The notes under the pieces: model-generated
Seen by the model: the letters and a program-made list of their open reading frames with translations, nothing else
Databases searched by the model: none
What the model was told of the DNA's origin: nothing
Made by a program: the position numbers and the translations under genes
Shown here: positions 54,241-62,652 of the stretch, in pieces
How the letters are laid out: the number at the start of each line of letters is the position of its first letter
How positions within the stretch are numbered: the first letter of the stretch is position 1
Assembly (NCBI GenBank): GCA_015055625.1
Contig: SVHU01000013.1
Coordinates: 1-64,000, forward strand
Direction: 5' to 3'
DNA length: 64,000 bases
Origin: Clostridiales bacterium
Lineage (GTDB): Bacteria; Bacillota; Clostridia; Christensenellales; Pumilibacteraceae

Positions 54241-54295
54241 TAGTAAATCAAAAATTAATTTGATAAATTTTACCTTTTTAAGACATAATAATTTT

Positions 54296-55786
54296 ATGAA
54301 AAAATCGCAAACGAAAAACGGAGTAATTATCCTTATTTTTTTATCGGTGTTAGCAAAAATAATCGGTGTTTTTTACCGAGTTCCACTTTTTGCTGTGCTT
54401 GGTGCTCAAGGAATGGGGATATATCAGCTGGTTTTCCCTCTTTACGCGTTAGCTATTGCTCTAGCAAGTGGAGGAGCTCCTGTTGCCGTAGCTAGGTTTA
54501 CATCATTGTGTTTATGTGAAAACAACGATGAAAAAATAGAAAAAACTACCGATACTGCTTTGGTTTTGTTCGGTAGCGTAGGATTTGTACTTTGTGTTGG
54601 CTTGTGTGTGTTTGCGCGATACGTATCCGAGTTTTTAGGTAATTTTGATGCAAAACTGCCACTAATTGCGCTATCACCGTCAGTGTTTTTAAGCACTGTT
54701 ATTGCTGTTTTAAGAGGGCATTGTCAAGGCGTTGGAAAAACTAAAAGCGTGGGAGTAAGCTTTGTGAGCGAACAATTTTTAAAACTATCAGGTATAGGGT
54801 TTGCGCTAACTTTTTCAAAAATAGATACAGTACTTGCTGTCGTAGGAGCAATGCTTGGAATAACGCTCGGCGAGTTTATTACGGCGCTGTTTTTAACGAT
54901 AGGATATTTCAAAAATAAACGTTTTAGTTTTTCGTTTGACAAGACAATAATAAAAGGGTTAGTTTTGTGTGGCTTGTCGGTAAGTGTAGGATTGCTGATT
55001 GTGCCGTTAGGTAATTTTTTTGAGGGAGCGATAGTAGTTACAAAACTAACTGAGGTAATGCAAAAGACTGATGCAACAGCGTTGTATGGACTGTTGGGAG
55101 GAGTGGTCAATCCTATTATTTCAATGCCTGCAGTTGTAACTTCTTCATTTTGCTCTTGGTTTTTACCTCGTCTTTGCGCTACTACAAAAAAAGAGCGACG
55201 GGTAAAGTTTGGTGCGTACGCAAAGTTACCTTTTGTATTTTCGCTAGTTGCTTCGTTTTCAGTTTTGATATTTGCAAAGGAAATTCTTAGCTTGCTTTAC
55301 CCTCTAGAAGGAGATCAGTTACAAGTAAGTGTAAACTTGCTTATTATAGGTTCGCCAATAGTATTTGTATCTTGTGCTCTATCTTTAGTAACCGTGTATC
55401 TGCAAAGCGAAAATAAATCTCATATACCATCAGTGAACTTGCTGATTGCAACACTAATAAAGCTTGCTGTTTTGCCCTTAGCCGTGCAATCGTTTTCTGT
55501 GTACGGAGTTCAGGTTTGTTCGGTGGCTTTGTATTTGATCGCGTTTGTACTGGGCAGTATTCAGTCTATTGCAAGAGGTTTTGGTTTTTCAGTAAAAACG
55601 CTTTCTTTTATTTTGTTTTTGGGCGTGTCGTTCTTGTTAGTAACAGGAGGAATACATGCGTTATTTCCTTCGCTTTTAGGATGTATTGTAGCTTTTGTAA
55701 TAGGTGTTAGTGTATCGGGGATAATATTTATTAAGCTAGCAAACATTAGAGTGTGTAGAGGAAAGTCTAAAAAAATTGCAAAATAA
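54296..55786 (+). CDS. SpoVB-like polysaccharide/lipid flippase (MOP superfamily)
   Basis: The 496-residue protein has about fourteen hydrophobic helices. The start KIIGVFYRVPLFAVLGAQGMGIYQLVFPLYALAIALASGGAPVA (read in parts) is the hallmark of the SpoVB/MurJ-like group that flips lipid-linked cell-wall or spore-cortex precursors. I chose the ATG giving MKKSQTK; no clear ribosome site is present at any candidate start. The gene points away from the GH42 gene and has no operon partner. Whether it serves spore cortex or general envelope synthesis is open. Confidence 0.85.
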   Translation: MKKSQTKNGVIILIFLSVLAKIIGVFYRVPLFAVLGAQGMGIYQLVFPLYALAIALASGGAPVAVARFTSLCLCENNDEKIEKTTDTALVLFGSVGFVLCVGLCVFARYVSEFLGNFDAKLPLIALSPSVFLSTVIAVLRGHCQGVGKTKSVGVSFVSEQFLKLSGIGFALTFSKIDTVLAVVGAMLGITLGEFITALFLTIGYFKNKRFSFSFDKTIIKGLVLCGLSVSVGLLIVPLGNFFEGAIVVTKLTEVMQKTDATALYGLLGGVVNPIISMPAVVTSSFCSWFLPRLCATTKKERRVKFGAYAKLPFVFSLVASFSVLIFAKEILSLLYPLEGDQLQVSVNLLIIGSPIVFVSCALSLVTVYLQSENKSHIPSVNLLIATLIKLAVLPLAVQSFSVYGVQVCSVALYLIAFVLGSIQSIARGFGFSVKTLSFILFLGVSFLLVTGGIHALFPSLLGCIVAFVIGVSVSGIIFIKLANIRVCRGKSKKIAK

Positions 55787-55830
55787 GAGGTGTAAACGTA
55801 TGCTATTTTTAAGTAATTAGCGCCAATTTG

Positions 55831-55859
55831 TTGATTTTTTTGTTTATTTAGTATATAAT
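55831..55859 (+). promoter_or_regulatory. Promoter of serS
   Basis: TTGATT (55831-55836), 17 bases, TATAAT (55854-55859). The short leader leaves no room for a T-box. Confidence 0.72.
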
Positions 55860-55894
55860 ATATGCTACAATATCAAAAAGAGGCAAAAGAAAAT

Positions 55895-57157
55895 ATGTTA
55901 GATCTCAAATTTGTTGTAGAAAACCCTGAACTTGTAAAGCAGGCAATGAGCACTAGAAGTGGTTCTTACGACGTAGACGCCGTACTTAACCTTGACAAAA
56001 AACGTAAAGAAATTATTTACGAAGTAGAAAGTCTTAAGGCTGAAAAGAATAAGATTTCGCAAAAGGTTGCAGAATTAAAAAAAGCTAAGCTTCCCGCTGA
56101 CGATATTATCGCGCAGATTAAAGTCAATAATGACCGTATCAAAGAGCTTGATACTTTGCGTGGCGAAGTGGAAGCGGATCTTAAGATGGCTCTTCTTTCT
56201 ATTCCGAACATTCCTCACTCTTCTGTTCCAGTTGGCGCTGATGATAGCGAAAATGTGGAACTTAGAAAGGTAGGAACGCCTAGAGTATTTGATTTCGAGC
56301 CCAAGGCACATTGGGATATTGGTAGCAACCTCGGTATTTTAGATCCTGAAACTGCAACCAAGATCACTGGTGCAAGATTTCACGTTTATCGTGGACTTGG
56401 CGCAAGACTCGAACGCGCTATTATAAACTTTATGCTTGACACTCATACAGAAAACGGATATACCGAAATTCTTCCTCCCTTTATGGTAAACAGAGCAAGT
56501 ATGACAGGTACTGGTCAGCTTCCTAAGTTCGAAGAAGACGCTTATGCTGTAAAGAACACCGATTGCTTCCTTGTTCCTACCGCAGAAGTTCCCGTTACTA
56601 ATATGCTCCGTGACGACGTAGTTAGCGAGGATAACCTTCCTCAGTACTATTGTGCTTACACCGCTTGCTTTAGAGGTGAAGCAGGTAGCGCTGGAAGAGA
56701 TACAAGAGGTCTTATCCGTCAACATCAGTTCAATAAGGTAGAACTCGTTAAGTTCTCTATGCCCGAAAAGAGCTTTGACGAGCTCGAAACTCTTACCGCA
56801 GAAGCTGAGCTTATTCTTAAAAAATTGGGAATACCTTATAGAGTTGTTTGCTTGTGTACGGGCGATACGGGCTTCTCGTCTTGCAAGACTTACGATATCG
56901 AAGTTTGGATGCCTTCGTACAATAGATACGTAGAAATATCCTCTTGCTCTAACTTTGTAGATTATCAGGCAAGAAGAATGAATATTAAGTATAGAACGAA
57001 AGACGGAAAGAGCGGATTTGTACACACTTTGAACGGATCGGGACTTGCAGTAGGCAGAACAACCGCCGCAATCTTGGAGAATTTCCAAAACGCAGACGGC
57101 ACCGTAACAATCCCCGAAGCTCTTGTTCCTTATATGGGTACAGACATTATTAAGTAA
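55895..57157 (+). CDS. serS: Seryl-tRNA synthetase
   Basis: The 420-residue protein has the N-terminal coiled-coil arm that holds tRNA-Ser (about residues 25-100), motif 2 in [21 protein letters not shown] and motif 3 in [18 protein letters not shown]. It charges tRNA-Ser and tRNA-Sec. I chose the ATG giving [11 protein letters not shown], the family's usual start, after AGAGG; the upstream in-frame start lies next to the -10 element. Confidence 0.96.
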   Translation: MLDLKFVVENPELVKQAMSTRSGSYDVDAVLNLDKKRKEIIYEVESLKAEKNKISQKVAELKKAKLPADDIIAQIKVNNDRIKELDTLRGEVEADLKMALLSIPNIPHSSVPVGADDSENVELRKVGTPRVFDFEPKAHWDIGSNLGILDPETATKITGARFHVYRGLGARLERAIINFMLDTHTENGYTEILPPFMVNRASMTGTGQLPKFEEDAYAVKNTDCFLVPTAEVPVTNMLRDDVVSEDNLPQYYCAYTACFRGEAGSAGRDTRGLIRQHQFNKVELVKFSMPEKSFDELETLTAEAELILKKLGIPYRVVCLCTGDTGFSSCKTYDIEVWMPSYNRYVEISSCSNFVDYQARRMNIKYRTKDGKSGFVHTLNGSGLAVGRTTAAILENFQNADGTVTIPEALVPYMGTDIIK

Positions 57158-57203
57158 TAAAAAGTCAAAAACGTAATCGTATTTTTTAGACAAAGGAGTA
57201 ATT

Positions 57204-57926
57204 ATGCTTTTCGAAAAATTGCTTGACGGCATAACTACAATAATCGAATATACGGCAAGAATTATACTGTTTTTGCTAAAGGCGTTGGGATTGTGGATTC
57301 CCGCAGTGTATTCGTTGTTGTTTGTTTTGCTATGCGCAATTTTCAAAGTTGATTTCTCCGAAGTTTTGGCAATTTATCTTGTAGGGCTTTCGGTTTCGTT
57401 TATCTTTGCTTTTTATATTATGTTTTTACGCGTTATGAAACGTAAAAAACGTAGATATATGGAAAGACAGGAAAAGCGAGCGCAAGGCAGACGCCGTAAA
57501 AATACGGATATTAGCGGTGAAGATAAGGAACAAACTCAGGAAAACGTAGCGGAAACACAGGTTCAAAATCAAAATACAGTAGCGTTAAACGAAGTAGAGC
57601 AAACTCCAATCGTTCAACCTCAACCTGTTCAGCCTATTCAAAGTAGTCCTTATCAAACGTACTACAATCCTGCGAGTCCAGCAAGAGATAGTTCGTCTAT
57701 GAGAATGGAAGGATACGTTCCTCCACAAATGAATGCGGTGCCACCCCAGTATGTTTCCCCTCAATCATCAGAGCCTATAATGACATCGTCTAAGCCCAAA
57801 ATTTTTAGAACGCGCATGGATCCAAATCTTCTAATATACGAGTATTCGGATAGATTGGTGTTCTACAAAAAGACGCTTAATGGTTTAGAACACGTAAAAA
57901 CGGAGAGAAAAGACCCATTAAGATAA
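57204..57926 (+). CDS. Hypothetical membrane protein with Gln/Pro-rich tail
   Basis: The 240-residue protein has two hydrophobic segments (about residues 17-48 and 54-76) followed by a very basic stretch (RVMKRKKRRYMERQEKRAQG) and a disordered Gln/Pro/Ser-rich region (about residues 105-200). The last 35 residues (LIYEYSDRLVFYKKTLNGLE) look folded and could be a small binding motif. No family is recognised. AAAGGAG precedes the ATG. It lies between serS and spoIIE. Confidence 0.72.
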   Translation: MLFEKLLDGITTIIEYTARIILFLLKALGLWIPAVYSLLFVLLCAIFKVDFSEVLAIYLVGLSVSFIFAFYIMFLRVMKRKKRRYMERQEKRAQGRRRKNTDISGEDKEQTQENVAETQVQNQNTVALNEVEQTPIVQPQPVQPIQSSPYQTYYNPASPARDSSSMRMEGYVPPQMNAVPPQYVSPQSSEPIMTSSKPKIFRTRMDPNLLIYEYSDRLVFYKKTLNGLEHVKTERKDPLR

Positions 57927-57955
57927 GCTATAAAACGATTTTTGACGTCAAATTA

Positions 57956-57988
57956 TTACAAAATAACGCAAGTATATTGTGGTATAAT
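57956..57988 (+). promoter_or_regulatory. Candidate long-spacer promoter of spoIIE
   Basis: A perfect TATAAT (57983-57988) has TTACAA (57956-57961) 21 bases upstream and no -35-like hexamer at the usual 17. The Bacillus spoIIE promoter, activated by Spo0A, is known for a 21-base spacer. No perfect Spo0A box is visible next to it. Confidence 0.45.
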
Positions 57989-57993
57989 GCACT

Positions 57994-58010
57994 CTACTAA
58001 GTTTTAGTAG
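57994..58010 (+). promoter_or_regulatory. Palindrome at the spoIIE transcription start
   Basis: CTACTAAGTTTTAGTAG has 7-base arms around a three-base centre and covers the expected start of transcription. It ends in the GTAGGG ribosome site. It could be an operator or an RNA hairpin that hides the site. Confidence 0.4.
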
Positions 58011-58020
58011 GGTGTTTTTT

Positions 58021-60270
58021 ATGACGGAAAATCAACGAATACAAAGTTTAGCTGAAAATATATTTGTGTTTTTAAGCATTACGATTCTTTCTTTTGGAAA
58101 GATAAATTTACTTTCTCCTTTTCATTACGCTTTTTTTTATACTAGCTTTCTTGTTGGGAAATCGGGAATAGTGGGAATTGTTTCGTTAATGCTTACAGCA
58201 TTTTATGACGGAATAAGTTTTAGGGAATTGATATTTACTAGCGCATCGCTTTTACCCTTTGTTTTTGAGTTTGTTTTTACTAAAACGTCAAAAAAAGAAA
58301 TTCCCTATTTTTTGAAAATTATTTTTTGTTGTCTTCACTTTTTTATTAACGCGTTAAGCGTGATAGCTTCGATCTATCTTATAAATCTTACTGTAAACGC
58401 AATTGTAACGCTATGTTTTACGTTCGTGTTTAAACTTAGCTATTCGCTTTTAAAAGACGGAGTAAAAACGCATATAACGGACACAACGCTAGGTTGTATG
58501 GCGTTTGTTTTTATTGCATACGGAGCGGGTTTTTCAGGAATAATAATTTTTTCAACGCCGTTGCTTGTGCTTGTTGCAGGCTTTGTTATATTGTTTCTAA
58601 CTTGCGTCTTGGGCAAAGAGTACGGTATAATCGGGGCAATATCTCTGGGAATTGGCTATGCGGTGTGTTATTATGACGTAACGTTTATTGCAACATTTGG
58701 TTTTTGCGCATTGTGTTGTGTTCCCTTTTCCTCTTCAAAGCGAATTTTTCCGTTTTTGTCCGCGCTTATGGGACTTACACTATTTGAGCTGTATTTTGAA
58801 GTTGAATACATATTTTTGCCCAAGCATTTGATATTTTTTACGTTAGGGGGTCTTGCGTTTTTGATTTTGCCGGCCTCTCTTATTTCAAGCGTGAGGTTGC
58901 ATAAAAGTGCGCAAAGTGGAGGGCTTGCTCTTAGATATTTAATAAATAAAAATAGAGCGGATACAGCAATGCAAATATGTAGGCTTAGAGAAATATTTTT
59001 GCAGATGTCTGCCTCTCTCTCCTTTTTGAAAGGTGATACCGAAAAAGTATCGTTAAAACTTGCGCAAAAGATAGAAGAAGACGTGTGTAAAAAATGCGAT
59101 AATTACCGAAAGTGCGGAAAAAAGGAGCTGGGTAATGCGTTACTCACACTTTCACGTCTTACGCTAATAAAAAACAAAGCTACAATATCGTCGCTTCCGC
59201 CACTATTAGAAAACGAGTGTACACACCTTGCTTCTCTTGTTGGGTGTGCGTATAACAACTCTCTTGCAATACGGAAGGACGTTGCTAGAATTGCAACGCA
59301 AAATCAAGTAAAATCCACGCTTTCACAATCCTTGTCCGATATTTGTGATATATTATATGCTCAAGAAAAAAATATAGGTGCGCCGTTAGGTTTTGATTAT
59401 GATCGGGAGGAGAAAATTAAGGAAGAGCTTGCGCTTTGTGGGGTTGTTTGTAGACAAGTATTTTTGTCGTTATGTAACGATTTTGAGGCAACGTTACTAA
59501 TAAAACGCGACACGTTTGATAAAAACAACGTAGAACGAGCGGTTAGCGGAGCTCTTAAAATAAAGAGCGAAATAACAAAGGTAGACGATAGTGTTATAAA
59601 GGGCTGGAGCATAGTTTGTCTAAAGGAAAAGCCTGTATTTTCGCTCATAGTGTCAGTTGCTTCGCGACCTAAAAGCGGAGAGCAAAGCGGAGATACACAT
59701 TCGTTTACCGCTCTGACGGATGGTTGTGTTATGGTGGCTCTTTGCGACGGTATGGGTAGTGGCGAAAGGGCAGGAAAAGTGTCAGAGAATGCAATATCGC
59801 TAATCGAGGATTTTTATAAGGCAGGCTTTGATCACGACGTTACGTTAAAGAGTGTAAATTCATTTTTACGTATAGACTATGACGAGAGTTTTTCGGCACT
59901 TGATGCAATGGTATTTGATCGAAAGACTGGGTGGGTGGATATTGTAAAACTTGCCTCTCCGCCCACCTACTTAAAAAAGTCGTCAAAAACCATAAGAATA
60001 GATGCTTCCTCACTACCGCTTGGAATAGTAAACGAGGTAAAACCCTCCGTTACGCGACGCGAAACTGAGGATGGAGATTGTTTTATTTTTGTTACAGACG
60101 GAGTGTACGACTGCTTTGAGGGTGATACTTTGTCTTCGTTTATAAATAATTCGAGTGGGAAAAATCCATCGTTGCTAGCTTCCGCAGTGCTTGAAGAGGG
60201 GCTAAAAAGAGTAAAAAAACCGTTAGATGATATGACAGTACTGGTTTGTAAGGTAATAATTGACGTTTGA
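58021..60270 (+). CDS. spoIIE: Stage II sporulation protein E (PP2C phosphatase)
   Basis: The 749-residue protein has an N-terminal membrane region of about ten helices (about residues 15-290), a linker with a CKKCDNYRKCGKK cysteine cluster (about 358-370), and a C-terminal PP2C phosphatase domain with ALCDGMGSGERAGKVSENAI (about 576-595) and FVTDGVYDCFEGD (about 694-706) as metal-binding aspartates. SpoIIE dephosphorylates SpoIIAA to activate sigma-F in the forespore. I chose the ATG rather than the in-frame GTG nine bases earlier because GTAGGG is best placed for it. Its presence argues for a sporulating lineage. Confidence 0.92.
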   Translation: MTENQRIQSLAENIFVFLSITILSFGKINLLSPFHYAFFYTSFLVGKSGIVGIVSLMLTAFYDGISFRELIFTSASLLPFVFEFVFTKTSKKEIPYFLKIIFCCLHFFINALSVIASIYLINLTVNAIVTLCFTFVFKLSYSLLKDGVKTHITDTTLGCMAFVFIAYGAGFSGIIIFSTPLLVLVAGFVILFLTCVLGKEYGIIGAISLGIGYAVCYYDVTFIATFGFCALCCVPFSSSKRIFPFLSALMGLTLFELYFEVEYIFLPKHLIFFTLGGLAFLILPASLISSVRLHKSAQSGGLALRYLINKNRADTAMQICRLREIFLQMSASLSFLKGDTEKVSLKLAQKIEEDVCKKCDNYRKCGKKELGNALLTLSRLTLIKNKATISSLPPLLENECTHLASLVGCAYNNSLAIRKDVARIATQNQVKSTLSQSLSDICDILYAQEKNIGAPLGFDYDREEKIKEELALCGVVCRQVFLSLCNDFEATLLIKRDTFDKNNVERAVSGALKIKSEITKVDDSVIKGWSIVCLKEKPVFSLIVSVASRPKSGEQSGDTHSFTALTDGCVMVALCDGMGSGERAGKVSENAISLIEDFYKAGFDHDVTLKSVNSFLRIDYDESFSALDAMVFDRKTGWVDIVKLASPPTYLKKSSKTIRIDASSLPLGIVNEVKPSVTRRETEDGDCFIFVTDGVYDCFEGDTLSSFINNSSGKNPSLLASAVLEEGLKRVKKPLDDMTVLVCKVIIDV

Positions 60271-60303
60271 TGAGATAAAATTTCTACCATTTGCCTAAAA
60301 TCG

Positions 60304-60332
60304 TTGACATATTTTAAATTTGCATATATAAT
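60304..60332 (+). promoter_or_regulatory. Promoter of the coiled-coil protein gene
   Basis: A perfect TTGACA (60304-60309), 17 bases, a perfect TATAAT (60327-60332). Confidence 0.88.
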
Positions 60333-60375
60333 ATATATAAGTTTTGAAAAATCAAAATCAAGGACGGAATAGAAA

Positions 60376-60828
60376 ATGGACGAGAAGCAAACAACCGATA
60401 TGGCAGTTGAAGAAGTTAAGACCGTAGAGCTTAGCGAAGAAGTTAAGAGAGCAAGAGCTGAAGAAGAAGCAAAGGCAGAAGAAAGACTTCGTAAGTTCCG
60501 TGAAGAAGAAGAAAGACAGGCTGCAAAAGAAGCCGCTATCGCTGCTAAGGAAGCTGAGAAGATTAAGAGAATTAAAGAGAAGCAAGCTCGTGATATGGAA
60601 AAGCACTACGAGAGAAAGGCTAAGCTTGATGCTTGGAAGTCTGCTCGTGATGCTAAGCGTATTGCTAGAGACCTTGAAGATAAGAGAAGAGATGCGGAAA
60701 AGAGAGAGGCTGCAAGAGTTTACTATACTCCTGCTCAGCTTGTTAATTTGCTTGCAAACCGTAACCCAGTGCTTTTGAGTACCGTTAATAACTGTACGGC
60801 ACAGGTTAGAGATGACGAGCAATTTTAG
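60376..60828 (+). CDS. Small highly charged coiled-coil protein
   Basis: The 150-residue protein is an almost unbroken charged helix from about residue 12 to 115, rich in Glu, Lys, Arg and Ala with heptad-like spacing (EEVKRARAEEEAKAEERLRK). The last 35 residues (YYTPAQLVNLLANRNPVLLS) are less charged and may be a folded tail. It has no signal or membrane helix. Codon use is of the highly expressed type and its promoter is perfect, so it is likely abundant. ACGGA is the nearest ribosome-site-like sequence. No function is recognised. Confidence 0.78.
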   Translation: MDEKQTTDMAVEEVKTVELSEEVKRARAEEEAKAEERLRKFREEEERQAAKEAAIAAKEAEKIKRIKEKQARDMEKHYERKAKLDAWKSARDAKRIARDLEDKRRDAEKREAARVYYTPAQLVNLLANRNPVLLSTVNNCTAQVRDDEQF

Positions 60829-60841
60829 AGCACGAAAAACC

Positions 60842-60878
60842 GAGGGATAACGGAACACCTGTTGTCCCTTTTGTTATA
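60842..60878 (+). terminator. Terminator of the coiled-coil protein gene
   Basis: GGGATAACGG and CCTGTTGTCCC arms (G-T pairs allowed) followed by TTTTGTT. Confidence 0.75.
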
Positions 60879-60934
60879 GGTGCAATTTATATCGCGCCTA
60901 GATATAGTTGTAAAGTACGATAAGGAGAAAATGT

Positions 60935-61885
60935 ATGTATTATATTGGAGTAGACATCGGCGGAACAGGAATTAAGACGGGTATTGTAAAAGACGATTAT
61001 ACCCTTATTGACAAGAGCAGTATTCCAACTGACAAGAGCTTTGATTATAAAATCATTGTAAACGATATTGCAAAGCAAATTGACGATCTTATTGCAAAGA
61101 ATGGAATCAGCAAGGACGAAGTTGGCGCTATCGGAATCGGTTGCCCGGGCGCAATCAACAGCGAAAAAGGTATTGTGGACTACGCAAACAATTTGTATTG
61201 GGAAGAAGTTCCACTTGCCCCCGCTCTTGCCGAAGTTACTGGAAAGACAGTAAAGATAAGCAACGACGCAAACGTTGCAGCGCTTGGCGAAACTAAGTGC
61301 GGAGCAGGAAAGAAGTATCATGATACCGTGCTTATAACGCTTGGCACTGGTGTTGGTGGTGGTGTAGTAATCGAGAACAAGCTTTTCGAGGGCTTCGAGT
61401 CTAAGGGTACAGAGCTTGGACACGTTGTAATCGTTCGTAACGGCGAGCAGTGCAGTTGCGGAAGAAAGGGATGCTTAGAAGCATACGCAAGCGCAACAGC
61501 TCTTATCCGCGATACAAAGCGCGCTATGGAAAAGGATAAAAATTCGCTTATGTGGAAGTTCTCTCCCTCTCTTGATAAGGTGGACGGAAGAACTTCGTTT
61601 GAGTGCGCAAAGCAGGGTGATGCAACAGCTCAAAAGGTTGTAGACGAGTATATCGAATATCTTGGCGAGGGTATATCTAACTTTGTTAATATTTTCCGTC
61701 CTCAGGCAATTTTGCTTGGCGGTGGAGTGTGCGCTCAGGGCGAGTACCTCACAAAGCCCCTTAAGAAGTTTGTGCATGAAAATACGTACGGCGGAAAGAA
61801 TATTCCCGAGCCCGAAATTTTAATTGCAACACTTGGTAACAACGCAGGTATTATCGGCGCAGCTTCGTTGGTTATCCCCGACTAA
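60935..61885 (+). CDS. ROK-family glucokinase
   Basis: The 316-residue protein has the ATP motif GVDIGGTGIKTGIV (about residues 5-18), NDANVAALGE (about 109-118), LGTGVGGGVV (about 132-141) and the zinc-binding ROK signature CSCGRKGCLEAYAS (about 170-183). It phosphorylates glucose, or possibly another hexose, feeding glycolysis. AAGGAGA precedes the ATG. It is monocistronic between two terminators. Confidence 0.93.
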   Translation: MYYIGVDIGGTGIKTGIVKDDYTLIDKSSIPTDKSFDYKIIVNDIAKQIDDLIAKNGISKDEVGAIGIGCPGAINSEKGIVDYANNLYWEEVPLAPALAEVTGKTVKISNDANVAALGETKCGAGKKYHDTVLITLGTGVGGGVVIENKLFEGFESKGTELGHVVIVRNGEQCSCGRKGCLEAYASATALIRDTKRAMEKDKNSLMWKFSPSLDKVDGRTSFECAKQGDATAQKVVDEYIEYLGEGISNFVNIFRPQAILLGGGVCAQGEYLTKPLKKFVHENTYGGKNIPEPEILIATLGNNAGIIGAASLVIPD

Positions 61886-61916
61886 TAGCGTAAGATAATC
61901 AAAATTGAATAATCAT

Positions 61917-61952
61917 AAAGTTCGGAGTAAGATGTTTATTCCGAACTTTTTT
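61917..61952 (+). terminator. Terminator of the glucokinase gene
   Basis: AAAGTTCGGA and TCCGAACTTTTTT arms. Confidence 0.85.
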
Positions 61953-62003
61953 CATAAACCACTTTTTTCTATAATATATATAAGGAAAAGGAGAAGAGTG
62001 TTT

Positions 62004-62462
62004 ATGGAAAGTAACGAGAATATTATTATAAAGGCTTTTATCACAAAATGCACCGCACACGTAAAGTATAAATATTACGCTAAAAAGGCTAACGAAGAAG
62101 GCTTTATCGCTGTGTGTGAAAAACTAGAAGAGATTGCTCAAAACGAGTTGTATCACGCGTTTGCGCTACTTAAAAGACTGGGGTTTGACGAAAGTAGCGA
62201 AGTTAATTTAACCGACGTAGTAGAAGGCGAAAAACAAGATATAGAAAGGTATAGAAAGCTTATATCGGAAAACTATAACGTAGCAGATATTTTAGAGCCG
62301 ATTATTGATATTGATCTTTTCCACCTGAAAACAGCCGAACAACTTTTGACAGAAATGAAAAGTGAGAACGCGTATAAGATTAAAAAATGCGCGCTATGTG
62401 GACAAATAGACAAGAGTGGAAACGTTCTAAAGCCGTGTCCAAAATGTGGATATAACAAGTAG
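62004..62462 (+). CDS. Rubrerythrin-like protein
   Basis: The 152-residue protein is a ferritin-like four-helix domain (about residues 5-118; glutamates in KLEEIAQNELYHAF and FHLKTAEQLL fit a diiron site) with a C-terminal rubredoxin-like knuckle CALCG (about residue 130) and CPKCGY (about 144). Rubrerythrins reduce hydrogen peroxide in anaerobes. The first helix lacks the usual E-x-x-A pattern, so the diiron site may be partial. I chose the ATG after AAAAGGAG; an earlier in-frame start overlaps the glucokinase terminator. Confidence 0.83.
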   Translation: MESNENIIIKAFITKCTAHVKYKYYAKKANEEGFIAVCEKLEEIAQNELYHAFALLKRLGFDESSEVNLTDVVEGEKQDIERYRKLISENYNVADILEPIIDIDLFHLKTAEQLLTEMKSENAYKIKKCALCGQIDKSGNVLKPCPKCGYNK

Positions 62463-62476
62463 TTATAAAGTTGTTT

Positions 62477-62508
62477 GTAGGCGCAACGAAAGCGCCTACT
62501 TTTTATTT
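62477..62508 (+). terminator. Terminator of the rubrerythrin-like gene
   Basis: GTAGGCGC and GCGCCTAC arms followed by a T run. Confidence 0.85.
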
Positions 62509-62573
62509 ATCGTAAGCGTTTTATACTATAAATATTTATAATAGCAAAATTTGTCGAACACAGTAGTAATTGT

Positions 62574-62602
62574 TTGACAAAACAAATGGTATAAGGTAAA
62601 AT
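62574..62602 (+). promoter_or_regulatory. Promoter of the Na/Pi cotransporter gene
   Basis: A perfect TTGACA (62574-62579), 17 bases, TAAAAT (62597-62602). TGTCGAA, the Spo0A-box consensus, lies at 62552-62558, just upstream. Confidence 0.78.
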
Positions 62603-62652
62603 AATAGAGGTATAAAAATTTCTGATAACATAAAAGGAGATATAGAGTTTTT

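Noticed and set aside
55787-55894. Search for a T-box or other riboswitch before serS (and before lysS)
   Set aside because: The serS leader after the -10 is about 30 bases and the greA-lysS gap is 15 bases, with no T-box sequence or specifier stem.
56339-57346. A 335-codon open frame on the minus strand opposite serS
   Set aside because: It is fully antisense to a certain housekeeping gene, has no ribosome site and its protein resembles nothing; it is a shadow of serS codon bias.
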